Source: an uncultured Gammaproteobacteria bacterium (lineage in GTDB: Bacteria; Pseudomonadota; Gammaproteobacteria; Magnimaribacterales; TMED112). Taken from it: DNA of 55,588 bases. The position numbers were made by a program, and so were the translations under genes. The stretch lies in NCBI GenBank assembly GCA_913020145.1, contig CAJWAI010000005.1:1-55588 (forward strand), read 5' to 3'. Of the stretch, positions 44,753 to 54,188 are shown one piece after another; the stretch's first letter is position 1, and each line of letters begins with the position of its first letter. The notes under the pieces are model-generated. The model was not told where the DNA came from and did no database searches. It was given only the letters and a program-made list of their open reading frames with translations.

Positions 44753-47282
44753 CGAGACTTTCTTTAAAGCCTACGGCATCTACTAGTTTTTCATCTTCTC
44801 GTGTTGAGACTACTTTGACGCCTTGTGTATTTCTTCCTATTACACTTATTTGATCGACTTGTGTTCTTATTAATGTTCCCTTATTGCCAATTAACATTAC
44901 CTCATCACCATCTAACACTTGAACGGCTGCAACCATCATCCCATTCCTATCAGATGTATTGAGAGCTATAACTCCCTTTCCACCTCTTTTTTGTCCACCA
45001 AATTCTGAAATGTTAGTTCTCTTTCCATAGCCGTTCTCGCTTAGTGTAAGCAAATTAGAGTCTGGGTTAACTTTGATAATCGAAATTACTTTATCTTCTT
45101 TGTTAATATTCATTCCTTTCACGCCTCTTGTTGACCTGCCCATTGGTCTAACATCAGTCTCTTTAAACCTTATTGCTTTGCCTGATCTCGAAGCAAGACA
45201 CACTTCGTCCTTGCCATCAGTAATAATAGTGCCTATGAGTCTATCTCCTTCATCTAAATTTATAGCTTTCAGTCCTGGAGCATACTTTTTTTCAAATGCT
45301 GTAAGCGCGGTTTTCTTCACCACACCATTTTTTGTTGCCATTAAAATAAAATGTCCATCTTTGTACTCATCAACAGGCAAAAACGATGTTACCCTTTCAT
45401 CTTCATCAAGTGGTAAAACGTTGGATATTGGTCTGCCTTTTGCTGTTCTTCCCATGATTGGCAATTTATATATTTCTAGCCAGTGAACTTTTCCTTTGGT
45501 TGTAAAACATAAAACTTGAACATGAGTATTGAGAACAAGAACTTGCTTGATGAAATCTTCTTCTCGTAATGCAGAGGCAGTTTTACCTACACCACCTCTT
45601 CTCTGTGATCTATATTCTGCTAATTGTTGTGTTTTAACAAAACCATTGTTTGAAATAGTAAAAACTCTTTCTTCTTCTGGAATTAAGTCTGCATCATCAA
45701 TAGTTAGTCTTTTTTCAATTATTTCTGTGCGCCTTTCATCACCGAAAGCATCTTTGATTTCTGTTAGCTCTTCCTTAACAACTTTGGTAAGTCTCTTCTC
45801 ATTTGAGAGTATTTCTTGAAGCTCTTTAATCTGTTTAACTAACTCTTGATATTCTTCATTTAATTTATCGGTTTCAAGTGCGGTAAGCCTGCTTAACCTT
45901 AACTCAAGTATTGCTTTTGCTTGTACCAATGAGAGCTTATATTTTGATCCTTTGATTCCGAAACCTTTCTCTAAACCTTCTGGTTTGCAAATATCTGGAT
46001 CAGAGACTTTATCAAGTAATGGTTTTATTGTTTTGGCAGACCAGTCTTTTTCACAAAGCTTATCTGCTGCTACTTTTGAATTCTCAGATTTCTTTATTAT
46101 TTCTATAATTTCATCGATATTTGCAATAGCTACGATAAGACCTTCAACTACATGACCTCTTTCTTTTGCTTGTTTTAATTCATAAAGAGATCTGTTTGTA
46201 ATGACATCTTTTCGGTGATTAAGAAAAATATTTAAGAGTTGTTCTAAATTACATAATTGAGGTTTATTATCAACAAGAACGACATTATTAATGCCAAAGA
46301 CTTGTTCAAGTTGTGTATTTTTTATTAGATTATTCAGCACTACTTCAGCAACTTCGCCTTTCTTCAATTCAACAACAACTCTCATGCCATCTTTATCTGA
46401 TTCATCTCTTATTTCTCCTATGCCTTCCAGCTTTTTATCCTTTACTAATTCAGCAATTCTCTCCAACATTTTTGCCTTATTAACTTGGAAAGGTATTTCG
46501 GTAATGATAATTGCTTCTTTATTTCCTTTTATTTCCTCTATAGACGTTTTTCCTCTGACATAAACTTTTCCTTGCCCAGTTCTGTATGCTTGTTCAATTC
46601 CTTCTATACCGGTAATTATGCCTCCAAGAGGAAAATCTGGACCTTTAACAATTTTTATTAAGTCATCGACCGTTGCATTTGGGTTATCGAGTATATAGAA
46701 ACATGCATCTATGACTTCTGTTAGATTATGAGGCGGAATATTTGTAGCCATACCAACTGCTATTCCAGAAGAACCATTTACTAGTAAATTTGGAATTCGG
46801 GTAGGCAGCACATCAGGAATATCTTCAGTACCATCGTAATTGGGTGAATAGCTAACTGTTTCTTTTTCAATATCAGCTAAAATTTGGTCGGTAATTTTTT
46901 GCATTCTTATTTCTGTATATCTCATAGCTGCTGCAGAATCACCATCAATGCTTCCAAAGTTCCCTTGGCCTTCAATTAATGGATAACGTAAAGAAAAATC
47001 TTGAGTCATTCTGACAATTGCATCATATACAGCACTATCTCCATGTGGGTGATATTTACCAATAACATCACCAACTACTCTTGCTGATTTCTTGTTGGGT
47101 TTATTATGAGTATTAGAAAGCTTATGCATTGCATAAAGTATTCTTCTATGGACAGGCTTCATTCCGTCTCTGGCATCTGGTAGTGCCCGACCTATGATGA
47201 CACTCATAGCGTAGTCCAAATAGGACTTTTTTAGCTCATCTTTTATGTCAACAGAAAGAACTTCTTTAGCAAACTCTTGCAC
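44742..47282 (-). CDS. gyrA: DNA gyrase subunit A
   Basis: 846 aa type II topoisomerase subunit. [16 protein letters not shown] is the quinolone-determining region with Ser and Asp at the positions equivalent to E. coli 83 and 87 (wild-type pattern). AAAMRYTE holds the catalytic Tyr. The C-terminal beta-pinwheel has the GyrA box QRRGGVGK, which distinguishes it from ParC. The start is GTG, 6 bases after an extended -10 motif. Confidence 0.97.
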   Translation of the reverse strand: MQEFAKEVLSVDIKDELKKSYLDYAMSVIIGRALPDARDGMKPVHRRILYAMHKLSNTHNKPNKKSARVVGDVIGKYHPHGDSAVYDAIVRMTQDFSLRYPLIEGQGNFGSIDGDSAAAMRYTEIRMQKITDQILADIEKETVSYSPNYDGTEDIPDVLPTRIPNLLVNGSSGIAVGMATNIPPHNLTEVIDACFYILDNPNATVDDLIKIVKGPDFPLGGIITGIEGIEQAYRTGQGKVYVRGKTSIEEIKGNKEAIIITEIPFQVNKAKMLERIAELVKDKKLEGIGEIRDESDKDGMRVVVELKKGEVAEVVLNNLIKNTQLEQVFGINNVVLVDNKPQLCNLEQLLNIFLNHRKDVITNRSLYELKQAKERGHVVEGLIVAIANIDEIIEIIKKSENSKVAADKLCEKDWSAKTIKPLLDKVSDPDICKPEGLEKGFGIKGSKYKLSLVQAKAILELRLSRLTALETDKLNEEYQELVKQIKELQEILSNEKRLTKVVKEELTEIKDAFGDERRTEIIEKRLTIDDADLIPEEERVFTISNNGFVKTQQLAEYRSQRRGGVGKTASALREEDFIKQVLVLNTHVQVLCFTTKGKVHWLEIYKLPIMGRTAKGRPISNVLPLDEDERVTSFLPVDEYKDGHFILMATKNGVVKKTALTAFEKKYAPGLKAINLDEGDRLIGTIITDGKDEVCLASRSGKAIRFKETDVRPMGRSTRGVKGMNINKEDKVISIIKVNPDSNLLTLSENGYGKRTNISEFGGQKRGGKGVIALNTSDRNGMMVAAVQVLDGDEVMLIGNKGTLIRTQVDQISVIGRNTQGVKVVSTREDEKLVDAVGFKESLDEE

Positions 47283-47288
47283 CTAGAT

Positions 47289-47297
47289 ATTTTATCA
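47289..47297 (-). promoter_or_regulatory. Extended -10 element before gyrA, leaderless geometry
   Basis: The reverse strand reads TGATAAAAT, a good extended -10 (TGnTAAAAT), and 6 bases later comes the GTG of gyrA. No -35 match lies at 17 bases, as is allowed for extended -10 promoters. Transcription would start at the GTG or within a base or two of it. Confidence 0.4.
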
Positions 47298-47313
47298 CAG
47301 CAATCGGCTGTAA
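47295..47313. other. Small hairpin between pntB and gyrA
   Basis: ACAGC-CGATT-GCTGT forms a 5-base perfect stem, extendable to 7 with a G-T pair. It has no following T-run on either strand, so it is not a convincing intrinsic terminator. It overlaps the gyrA extended -10, so it might affect transcription there. Chance is possible. Confidence 0.3.
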
Positions 47314-47319
47314 TCCTCA

Positions 47320-48708
47320 TTATTCCTTAAATTCTGAGACTAATTTAGCAATACTTTCTTTAGCATCACCAAATAACATTCGGGTATTTTCTTTGAAGAA
47401 TAATGGGTTCTGAACTCCAGCAAAACCTGATGACATAGATCGCTTTAAAACTATTACAGTTTTAGCTCGATGTGTTTCTATAATTGGCATACCATAAATA
47501 GGACTTCCAGGTTGTTCAGTTGCTGATGGATTAACAACATCATTGGCACCAATAACAACTACTACATCTATAGTTTCCATTTTTGGGTTTACATCTTTTG
47601 GTTCAAGTAAGTTGTCATATGAAACATTAGCTTCAGCTAAAAGGACATTCATATGTCCAGGCATCCTTCCTGCAACTGGATGTATACCATACGACACCTC
47701 ACATCCATTTTCTTCTAAAAGATCACCAAGCTCTTTAACAACATGTTGCGCTTGCGCTACCGCCATTCCATACCCCGGTACAATCAATACAGATCTTGCT
47801 GCTTCCATAATTAAATATGTGTCCTCTGCTAATATAGGTTTAGTTTCACCTGTTACTTCTTCTTCTGAATTAGAATCTGATACATAGCCAACAAAGAAAA
47901 TATTGTAAAGATCTCTATTCATCGATTTAGCCATTATTAATGTCAAGACAAGACCTGAAGCTCCTACTAAGCAACCTGCAACTATTAGAGCAGTATTCGA
48001 TAAGAGCACTCCCGCTAAAGCAGCAGCTATACCTGACAATGAGTTTAATAATGAAATTACAACTGGCATATCTCCACCGCCAATAGGAACTACAAATGCT
48101 AGCCCAGCTAATAATGAAGCAATCAAGAAAGCAATAAATGTTATTTGTATTAATTCAAAATTAATAGCAAGTAGCCCTGCTGAACTTAATATGACCTGCC
48201 CTATAGCTATTAATACAAAAAAACAAATAAATACTAAAAACCATCTAGAAATATTATTAAGTAAATTACTTGAGCCTTTTAGAATTTCAGAGAGCTTAAA
48301 AAAAGCAATTAAACTACCAGAAAATGTAACTCCTCCAATAAAAACAGTCATATAAGTAAGAATTAAAATGAAAGATACGTTTGATTGATTTATAAATTGT
48401 GACCATGCAAGAAAAAAAGATGAAAGGCCACCAAAACCATTAAATAAAGCAACCATCTCAGGTATAGAGGTCATTTTTACTTTTAAAGCAAACAAAGATC
48501 CTATTCCTGCGCCTATTATCATTGCTAAAAGAATTAAATATGGATCAACAACCTTGATAAGAGTTACAAGCACGGCAATTAACATCCCAACTGAAGAAAC
48601 AAGATTACCCCGAGCAGCTGTATCTTCTTTGCTTAACATCTTTAAGCCAAAAATAAAAAGTATTGCTGCGACTATATAACCAAGCTCTTGTAGAAAAATA
48701 AAATCCAT
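47320..48708 (-). CDS. pntB: NAD(P) transhydrogenase subunit beta
   Basis: 462 aa. The N-terminal half has about eight to nine membrane helices of the proton channel. The C-terminal NADP(H)-binding domain III is recognisable from VLIVPGYGMAVAQAQH (Rossmann loop), YGIHPVAGRMPGHMNVLLAEA and GANDVVNPSA. With PntA it couples proton flow to NADPH formation at the inner membrane. It overlaps the small PntAB subunit gene by one base. Confidence 0.96.
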   Translation of the reverse strand: MDFIFLQELGYIVAAILFIFGLKMLSKEDTAARGNLVSSVGMLIAVLVTLIKVVDPYLILLAMIIGAGIGSLFALKVKMTSIPEMVALFNGFGGLSSFFLAWSQFINQSNVSFILILTYMTVFIGGVTFSGSLIAFFKLSEILKGSSNLLNNISRWFLVFICFFVLIAIGQVILSSAGLLAINFELIQITFIAFLIASLLAGLAFVVPIGGGDMPVVISLLNSLSGIAAALAGVLLSNTALIVAGCLVGASGLVLTLIMAKSMNRDLYNIFFVGYVSDSNSEEEVTGETKPILAEDTYLIMEAARSVLIVPGYGMAVAQAQHVVKELGDLLEENGCEVSYGIHPVAGRMPGHMNVLLAEANVSYDNLLEPKDVNPKMETIDVVVVIGANDVVNPSATEQPGSPIYGMPIIETHRAKTVIVLKRSMSSGFAGVQNPLFFKENTRMLFGDAKESIAKLVSEFKE

Positions 48709-48980
48709 TATTTCTTTTTAAACATCCTTAACATTCTGTTAGTAACTAAATAACCACCAAAGACATTGATTGAAGCGAAAACAATAGCAGAAAATGCAAG
48801 AATCATTTGTAGGTCACTTCCGGTCTCAAGAGCAAGTGCGCCAACTAATGTAATCCCGCTTATTGCATTAGCACCAGACATAAGTGGTGTATGCAAAGTA
48901 CTTGGTATTTTAGATATTAGCTCAAGCCCTAAAAAAATTGCTAGAACTAAAATAAAAAATAAAAGTAAAAATATTTCCAT
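48708..48980 (-). CDS. pntAB: NAD(P) transhydrogenase subunit alpha part 2 (membrane domain)
   Basis: 90 aa with three hydrophobic segments. SKIPSTLHTPLMSGANAISG is the conserved start of the membrane domain that in E. coli forms the C-terminus of PntA. The split PntAA/PntAB/PntB arrangement is known from Rhodospirillum rubrum. One-base overlaps on both sides imply a coupled operon. Confidence 0.93.
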   Translation of the reverse strand: MEIFLLLFFILVLAIFLGLELISKIPSTLHTPLMSGANAISGITLVGALALETGSDLQMILAFSAIVFASINVFGGYLVTNRMLRMFKKK

Positions 48981-50092
48981 TAAAAACCTTCTTTTATTTT
49001 GCCATCTGCAACTAAAGTTGCAGATTTAATAATTTCATCTTTCATATCTAAACTCATTGATTTTTTATCTTGATCATAAAAATCTGTAACAAAATTTACT
49101 AAATTATTACTCAGAGCAAAAGATGCATGATTTGCAACAAAAGATGGAAGATTACTATAGCCAACAACTTTTACTCCATCGATATTTTGTATTGAGTCTA
49201 TTTCTGATCCTTCAACATTACCACCGGATTCTATAGCCATATCAAAGATTACGCTTCCCGGTTTCATTTTCTTGATTGTTGATTTATCAATTATTTTTGG
49301 AGCAGGTTTGCCAAATATTTGTGCAGTAGTAATTACAATATCTGATTTTACACAAACATCACTTTGAATTTCTTTCTGCTTTTTTATTTGTTCTTCTGTT
49401 AACTCTTTTGCATAACCTTGTTCATTCTGACCAGTATTGCCTAGATCAATCTTCACAAATTTTGCTCCTAATGATTTAACTTGCTCCTCAACTATAGGTC
49501 TAGTATCAAAGGCTTGAACTTTTGCCCCTAATCTTTTTGCTGTTGCTATCGCTTGCAAGCCTGCTACTCCAACCCCTATTACAAAAACCATTGCTGGTCT
49601 CAGCGTTCCTGCTGCTGTCATCATCATAGGTAGTGCAGAACTAAGGTTTTTGGCTGACTCTATTACTGCAACGTAACCTCCTAAATTTGATTGGCTACTT
49701 AAAACATCCATTTTTTGAGCTCTAGTTATCCTTGGAATGAATTCCATACTTATTGCAGTAATACCATTCTGTGCAAAATGGTGAAACTGTTCTCTGTTAG
49801 AAAAAGGTTCAAGCAAACCTAAAAAGATAGATCCTTTTTTTAATAAATTAATTTCGTCCTCTGATATAGGAGTAGATGTGAATAATAAGTCTGATCTTCT
49901 TAAACAATCCTCTCGAGAGGTTGCTTTTGCACCAACACGAGCCATATCTGCATCACTTACATCGATCCCTTTACCAAGCTCACTTTCAAAAATAACTTCT
50001 ATACCTATATCTATTAAAGGTTTTATACTCTCAGGATGAAGTGTGGTTCTTTTATCTCCTTTATTTTTTGGTGATATAGCCCCTAAAATCAT
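48980..50092 (-). CDS. pntAA: NAD(P) transhydrogenase subunit alpha part 1 (NAD-binding)
   Basis: 370 aa soluble domain I, related to alanine dehydrogenase. RTTLHPESIKPLIDIG is the N-terminal signature, SQSNLGGYVAVIE the NAD-site loop, VIGVGVAGLQAIATAKRLGA the Rossmann motif and DTRPIVEEQVKSLGAKFV the following region. It is the first gene of the transhydrogenase operon, divergent from ubiG with only 42 bases between. Confidence 0.95.
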   Translation of the reverse strand: MILGAISPKNKGDKRTTLHPESIKPLIDIGIEVIFESELGKGIDVSDADMARVGAKATSREDCLRRSDLLFTSTPISEDEINLLKKGSIFLGLLEPFSNREQFHHFAQNGITAISMEFIPRITRAQKMDVLSSQSNLGGYVAVIESAKNLSSALPMMMTAAGTLRPAMVFVIGVGVAGLQAIATAKRLGAKVQAFDTRPIVEEQVKSLGAKFVKIDLGNTGQNEQGYAKELTEEQIKKQKEIQSDVCVKSDIVITTAQIFGKPAPKIIDKSTIKKMKPGSVIFDMAIESGGNVEGSEIDSIQNIDGVKVVGYSNLPSFVANHASFALSNNLVNFVTDFYDQDKKSMSLDMKDEIIKSATLVADGKIKEGF

Positions 50093-50134
50093 AGAATTTA
50101 AATATTTAATTGGTTCTTAGATATACTTTAACTT
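50093..50134. promoter_or_regulatory. Compact divergent promoter region between pntAA and ubiG
   Basis: Only 42 bases separate the two divergent start codons. Towards ubiG, TATACT (50122-50127) is a good -10 and lies 7 bases before the ATG, with no Shine-Dalgarno sequence. Towards pntAA, TTAAAG and TAAATA are 17 bases apart, with the -10 about 11 bases before that ATG. Both messages would have almost no leader, and any regulator would have to bind across both. Confidence 0.45.
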
Positions 50135-50827
50135 ATGAATAACTTTGATCAACAAGAATTAGATAAATTTTCTAAATTAGCTGATGAATGGTGGAATCCA
50201 AATGGTAAATTCAAACCACTTCATTTAATTAATCCTCTACGTGTTAGCTATATAGAAGATAAGGTAAAACTTAAAGGGTTAGATATCCTTGATATCGGTT
50301 GCGGGGGAGGTATTTTGTCTGAAGCTCTGTCCCAAAAAGGTGCTAATGTAACTGCAATAGATCTAGCAGATGGGCCTTTAGAAGTTGCGAAGATAAGACA
50401 AAAAGAATCTAAACTTGATATCAGGTATGAAAAAAAGAGCACTTCAGAACTTGTCGATGAAGGAAATAAATATGATGTAATAACTTGCCTAGAAATGTTG
50501 GAGCATGTACCTGATCCAGCTGAAATAGTAAAAAATTGTGCTGACCTAACAAAAAATGGAGGTCATTTATTCTTTTCAACAATAAATAGAAATTTGAAGT
50601 CGTTTGTTTTTGCAATTCTAGGAGCAGAATATATTTTGAATATACTTCCACAAGGCACACATGAATTTGAGAAACTTATAAAGCCCGCTGAATTAAAGAA
50701 TTATGTCGATGCAGCTAAACTAGATTTTGAAGAAGTAAAGGGAATGTCTTATATACCTATTTTAGATATTGTGAGGCTCACTGAAGATTCATCTGTTAAT
50801 TACATAGTCCATGCAAGAAAAAAATAG
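50135..50827 (+). CDS. ubiG: Ubiquinone biosynthesis O-methyltransferase
   Basis: 230 aa class I SAM methyltransferase. FSKLADEWWNPNGKFKPLHLINPLR is the UbiG N-terminal signature, LDIGCGGGILSEAL motif I for SAM, and YDVITCLEMLEHVPDP motif II. It carries out both O-methylations in ubiquinone synthesis. It leads a plus-strand operon in the order ubiG-phosphatase-yciK, as in Pseudomonas. It overlaps the next gene by 17 bases. Confidence 0.95.
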   Translation: MNNFDQQELDKFSKLADEWWNPNGKFKPLHLINPLRVSYIEDKVKLKGLDILDIGCGGGILSEALSQKGANVTAIDLADGPLEVAKIRQKESKLDIRYEKKSTSELVDEGNKYDVITCLEMLEHVPDPAEIVKNCADLTKNGGHLFFSTINRNLKSFVFAILGAEYILNILPQGTHEFEKLIKPAELKNYVDAAKLDFEEVKGMSYIPILDIVRLTEDSSVNYIVHARKK

Positions 50828-51458
50828 CGCAATTTTATTTGATTTAGATGGGACCCTTCTAAACTCAGGCCTTACATTTCATAAAATTGTAAATCAGTTG
50901 AAGAAAGAGATTAATCAAGAAGAAGTTCCTTTCGAAAAAGTAAGAAAATATTCTTCACGGGGAGCAAGCTTAATATTAAAAAACTCATTTCCTGAAATAG
51001 ATGAAGTTCAACTAGCAGACTTAAAGAAATCTTTTCTCGAACGATACTTTGAATTCATGTTGGATGATATTTGTCTTTATGATGGTGTTATTGAACTGAT
51101 TGATTTTCTAGCTAATGAGAGCATTCCATGGGGAATTGTTACTAATAAATCTGAAAAATATACAAGACCAATAATAGAGAAATTAAAATGGCATGAACTA
51201 ACTAATGCAGTTATATGTCCTGAAAATGTATCTAAAGCAAAGCCTGATCCTGAAGGAATTATTAAAGCATTAAATCTTCTTAATGCATCTAATTCAGAAT
51301 CATATTATGTGGGCGACCATAAAAGAGATATAGAGACAGGAAAAAATGCTAATGTTAAAACTATTGCATGCACTTATGGTTTTCATGAAACTGATCCGCA
51401 TTCTTGGCAAGCAGACTATATAATTAATGAACCTATCGAATTGAAAAATGTTATCTAA
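50811..51458 (+). CDS. HAD phosphatase, MupP/Gph-like
   Basis: 215 aa HAD hydrolase. LFDLDGTLLNSG is motif I with both Asp residues, IVTNKSEKY motif II, KPDPEGI the motif III Lys and YVGDHKRDIETGKNA motif IV. By sequence it could be phosphoglycolate phosphatase. By position, between ubiG and yciK, it corresponds to MupP of Pseudomonas, a MurNAc-6-phosphate phosphatase in cell-wall recycling. Partner genes amgK and murU are not in the window, so the choice is unresolved. Confidence 0.85.
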   Translation: MQEKNSAILFDLDGTLLNSGLTFHKIVNQLKKEINQEEVPFEKVRKYSSRGASLILKNSFPEIDEVQLADLKKSFLERYFEFMLDDICLYDGVIELIDFLANESIPWGIVTNKSEKYTRPIIEKLKWHELTNAVICPENVSKAKPDPEGIIKALNLLNASNSESYYVGDHKRDIETGKNANVKTIACTYGFHETDPHSWQADYIINEPIELKNVI

Positions 51459-52198
51459 TGCAAGTACCTAGTTTTCAACCCACTAAAGATCTTTTAAAAG
51501 ATAAAAAAATATTAATCACAGGAGCTGGTTCAGGCATTGGAAGACAAGTTGCATTAGATGCAGCAAAGATGGGAGCTAACCTAATCTTATTATCAAAAGA
51601 TATAAGTAAACTTTATTCTTTACAAGATAAAATAGTAGAAAATGAATTATCAGAACCACTTGTAGTGGAGCTTGATTTTCATAAGGCCAAGGAAAAGGAT
51701 TATAAAACATTGGCTGAGAACCTTTATGAGAATTATGACAAGCTCGATGGTTTGGTTCATATTGCGGGTATACTTGGATATTTATCTCCTTTAATGCATA
51801 CATCATTAATGCAGCTTAAAACAGTCATGCAGATAAATTTTGAAAGCAACTTTTTAATTACCCAAATAGCTCTTCCTCTGCTACTCAAAGGGTCTAATCC
51901 ATCAGTAATATTTACTTCATCTGGAGTAGGAAGAAAGGCAAGAGCATTTTGGACAAGTTATTCGATCTCGAAATTTGCTATAGAAGGATTAATGCAAAGT
52001 CTTGCTGATGAGTATGAAAAAGAAATGAGAGTAAACTCTTATAACCCTGGTCCAACTAGAACATCAATGAGAGCACAAGCATTTCCTGCAGAAGATCCAA
52101 TGACATTAAAGACACCAGAAGATATTTCATCTGATTATTTGTGGCTTCTTTCAGAAGAATGTAAACAAACTGGTATTATGTTTGATTATCATGAATGA
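51458..52198 (+). CDS. yciK: YciK-family short-chain dehydrogenase
   Basis: 246 aa classical SDR. ITGAGSGIGRQVALDAAKMGA is the cofactor loop, HIAGILG the stabilising motif, FTSSGVGRKARAFWTSYSISK the catalytic Ser and YxxxK. YNPGPTRTSMRAQAFPAEDP matches the YciK group, common next to ubiG and the phosphatase. The physiological substrate is not established. It overlaps the phosphatase stop by one base (TAATG). Confidence 0.9.
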   Translation: MQVPSFQPTKDLLKDKKILITGAGSGIGRQVALDAAKMGANLILLSKDISKLYSLQDKIVENELSEPLVVELDFHKAKEKDYKTLAENLYENYDKLDGLVHIAGILGYLSPLMHTSLMQLKTVMQINFESNFLITQIALPLLLKGSNPSVIFTSSGVGRKARAFWTSYSISKFAIEGLMQSLADEYEKEMRVNSYNPGPTRTSMRAQAFPAEDPMTLKTPEDISSDYLWLLSEECKQTGIMFDYHE

Positions 52199-52433
52199 AC
52201 TAATAGAAGCTTTAAAAAAAGGTGTTGTGATCATTACTTTTAAGAAAATTGATTCAGGCGAAATAAGAGTCATGCCATCCACACTTAATTCTGATTTAAT
52301 GCCTGAAAGAAATTCTATAGCTAATATATCTGCAGAAAGTGAAACTATAATGGTTTGGTCGCTTGATAAAAATGCTTGGAGAGATATAAGATCAAATACA
52401 ATTATTGAATGGAAGGTTGAAGTTAATGATTAA
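52191..52433 (+). CDS. Small WYL_2/DUF2693-like Sm-fold protein
   Basis: 80 aa from the ATG at 52191; the track start is a TTG three codons earlier. VVIITFKKIDSGEIRVMPST, a mid segment with Pro-Glu-Arg, and VWSLDKNAWRDIRSNTIIEW match my memory of DUF2693 (Sm-like SH3 barrel), seen mostly in marine phages, where F-x-K-x-x-G-x-x-R-x-M and a W-x-x-x-x-x-A-W-R pattern recur. Function unknown; a nucleic-acid or protein-binding barrel is plausible. It overlaps yciK and the next gene by 8 bases each, so it is fully built into this operon. Confidence 0.65.
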   Translation: MNELIEALKKGVVIITFKKIDSGEIRVMPSTLNSDLMPERNSIANISAESETIMVWSLDKNAWRDIRSNTIIEWKVEVND

Positions 52434-53436
52434 ATCAATTTTATATACGCTAATGTTTCTGATAATTTCTTTTTCCTCGCCAATATTATCTGGAAAAGAG
52501 ATCTCTGTGATGAGTTTCAATGTAGAGAATCTTTTTGATAACAAAGATGATCCAAACAAAAATGATGAAACTTACTTACCTAAATCGATGAAATTATCAA
52601 AAAACCATATAGATGAATGTAATACGATAAGCGTTACTAAATGGCGAGATGATTGTCTAAATATTGATTGGACCGATGAAGCAATAAATTACAAAATTTC
52701 AGTTATTGTTGCAGCTATAACATCGTACGGTGAAAGCGGACCAGACATTATTGGCTTTCAAGAAGTTGAAAATATAAGAATACTAGAAATTCTATTTAAC
52801 CAACTTAAACCAAAAGGCTATAAATATTTTTCTTTAGATGAGGGTAATGATTTCAGAGGAATTGATAATGCATTTATATCGAAATACGAAATTATTGAAA
52901 AAACTTTGCATCCAATAGTATTTAGTGGTGGAAGCGATAAACAAATTGGAGATACTCGTGGAATTTATGAAGGACAATTTCTGGTAGATGATCAGATCAT
53001 TTCAATTTACAATGTGCACTTCCCTGCTCCTCATAATCCCTTATTTATGAGAGTTGATGCTTTTAAAACCCTTAATGAATTAAGCAAGAAGAATGATAAA
53101 ACCTCAATTGCACTAGGAGATTTTAACGTAACTTCTAGAGAAGAATCTCAAGAAAATTTATATAAAAGCTTTTCAAAAGACTGGTATATTTCACATATTG
53201 ATGAATGTGGTGGCTGTAAGGGAACAAGTTATTATTTCAGAGACAAAACTTGGTCATTTCTTGACAGTATCATGATAAGAAAAAAGAGATCTGCAAATTT
53301 TAAAGAAAGCTCAGTTAAAATAGTAAATCATCCCTTGCAAACAAGAGAAGATGGAACTCCTATAAGATTTGATTCTTATAAATTAATAGGAATATCTGAT
53401 CATTTTCCTGTCGTTGCAATAATTGAATTGAATTAA
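52426..53436 (+). CDS. Secreted endonuclease/exonuclease/phosphatase-family protein
   Basis: About 336 aa from the ATG at 52426, which has GGAAGG nine bases upstream; the track start at 52405 is seven codons earlier. A signal peptide (IKSILYTLMFLIISFSSPILSG) is followed by the EEP fold: MSFNVENLF, DIIGFQEVEN (catalytic Glu), FRGIDNAFISK, ALGDFNVTS (Asp-x-Asn) and GISDHFPVVAII (Asp-His). It is probably a periplasmic or secreted DNase or phosphodiesterase, useful for scavenging phosphate or nucleotides. Substrate unknown. Its stop shares TTAA with rluB. Confidence 0.88.
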   Translation: MIKSILYTLMFLIISFSSPILSGKEISVMSFNVENLFDNKDDPNKNDETYLPKSMKLSKNHIDECNTISVTKWRDDCLNIDWTDEAINYKISVIVAAITSYGESGPDIIGFQEVENIRILEILFNQLKPKGYKYFSLDEGNDFRGIDNAFISKYEIIEKTLHPIVFSGGSDKQIGDTRGIYEGQFLVDDQIISIYNVHFPAPHNPLFMRVDAFKTLNELSKKNDKTSIALGDFNVTSREESQENLYKSFSKDWYISHIDECGGCKGTSYYFRDKTWSFLDSIMIRKKRSANFKESSVKIVNHPLQTREDGTPIRFDSYKLIGISDHFPVVAIIELN

Positions 53437-54188
53437 ATTTTTAGAATATTTTTTAGTTGGGAGATTTCTTTCTTGGATAATAATTTCCAACCTCCAGGCT
53501 TCATATTGTCAGGCAAAATTATTGGGCCATACCTCAGCCTTATTAATCTATTGACTGTTAACTTTTGTGACCCCCATAATTTGCGGACTTCTCTATTCTT
53601 TCCTGTAAAAAGACATACATAAAACCAATGATTTTTTGATTTAGATGTCTTCTTTACTGGCACGATATCTGAGAATTGAGATAAATCATTATTGATTTTA
53701 ATGCCTCTTAATAAATTATTAATTTTTTTGTCTGATACTTCACCGTAAACTCGACACAAGTATTCTCTATCAATTTGACTACTTGGATGTGATAGGTAAT
53801 TTACAAAATCTCCATTATTACTAAAAATCAATAATCCAGATGTATTAACATCTAATCTTCCAACCATGATCCATTTGCCTTTCTTCCTTGGCGGTAGATG
53901 CATGAAAACACTATCATTTTTTTCAGTAGAAGCTGTGGAACAAACCTGCCCAGTTGGCTTATGATATAGCAAAACTTCAATTGGAGGGTTTAGCTCAACA
54001 ACAAAATCCTCGCCATTTACTGCTAAAATATCACCATCTTTGATAATTGAATCATGATTAGATTTCTTATTGTTTACTCTAACTTCATTATTTTTAATAA
54101 AATTTGAAATATTCCTTCTTGAGGCAAAGCCAATATTCGCTAAATACTTTGCAAGCTTTTCTTTAGGATTTTGGAGCTTCTTGCTCAA
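53433..54188 (-). CDS. rluB: 23S rRNA pseudouridine synthase, RluB-like
   Basis: 251 aa. An S4 RNA-binding domain (LAKYLANIGFASRRNISNFIKNN) is followed by the RsuA/RluB catalytic domain: GRLDVNTSGLLIFSNNGDF holds the catalytic Asp, and FTGKNREVRKLW the conserved Arg region. RluB modifies U2605 of 23S rRNA in E. coli; RluE/RluF-type alternatives are less likely because of the scpA-scpB-rluB order. It begins with TTG and overlaps scpB by 26 bases. Confidence 0.88.
   Translation of the reverse strand: MSKKLQNPKEKLAKYLANIGFASRRNISNFIKNNEVRVNNKKSNHDSIIKDGDILAVNGEDFVVELNPPIEVLLYHKPTGQVCSTASTEKNDSVFMHLPPRKKGKWIMVGRLDVNTSGLLIFSNNGDFVNYLSHPSSQIDREYLCRVYGEVSDKKINNLLRGIKINNDLSQFSDIVPVKKTSKSKNHWFYVCLFTGKNREVRKLWGSQKLTVNRLIRLRYGPIILPDNMKPGGWKLLSKKEISQLKNILKI

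Noticed and set aside
47295-47313. Intrinsic terminator after pntB
   Set aside because: A small stem exists but no T-run follows on either strand.
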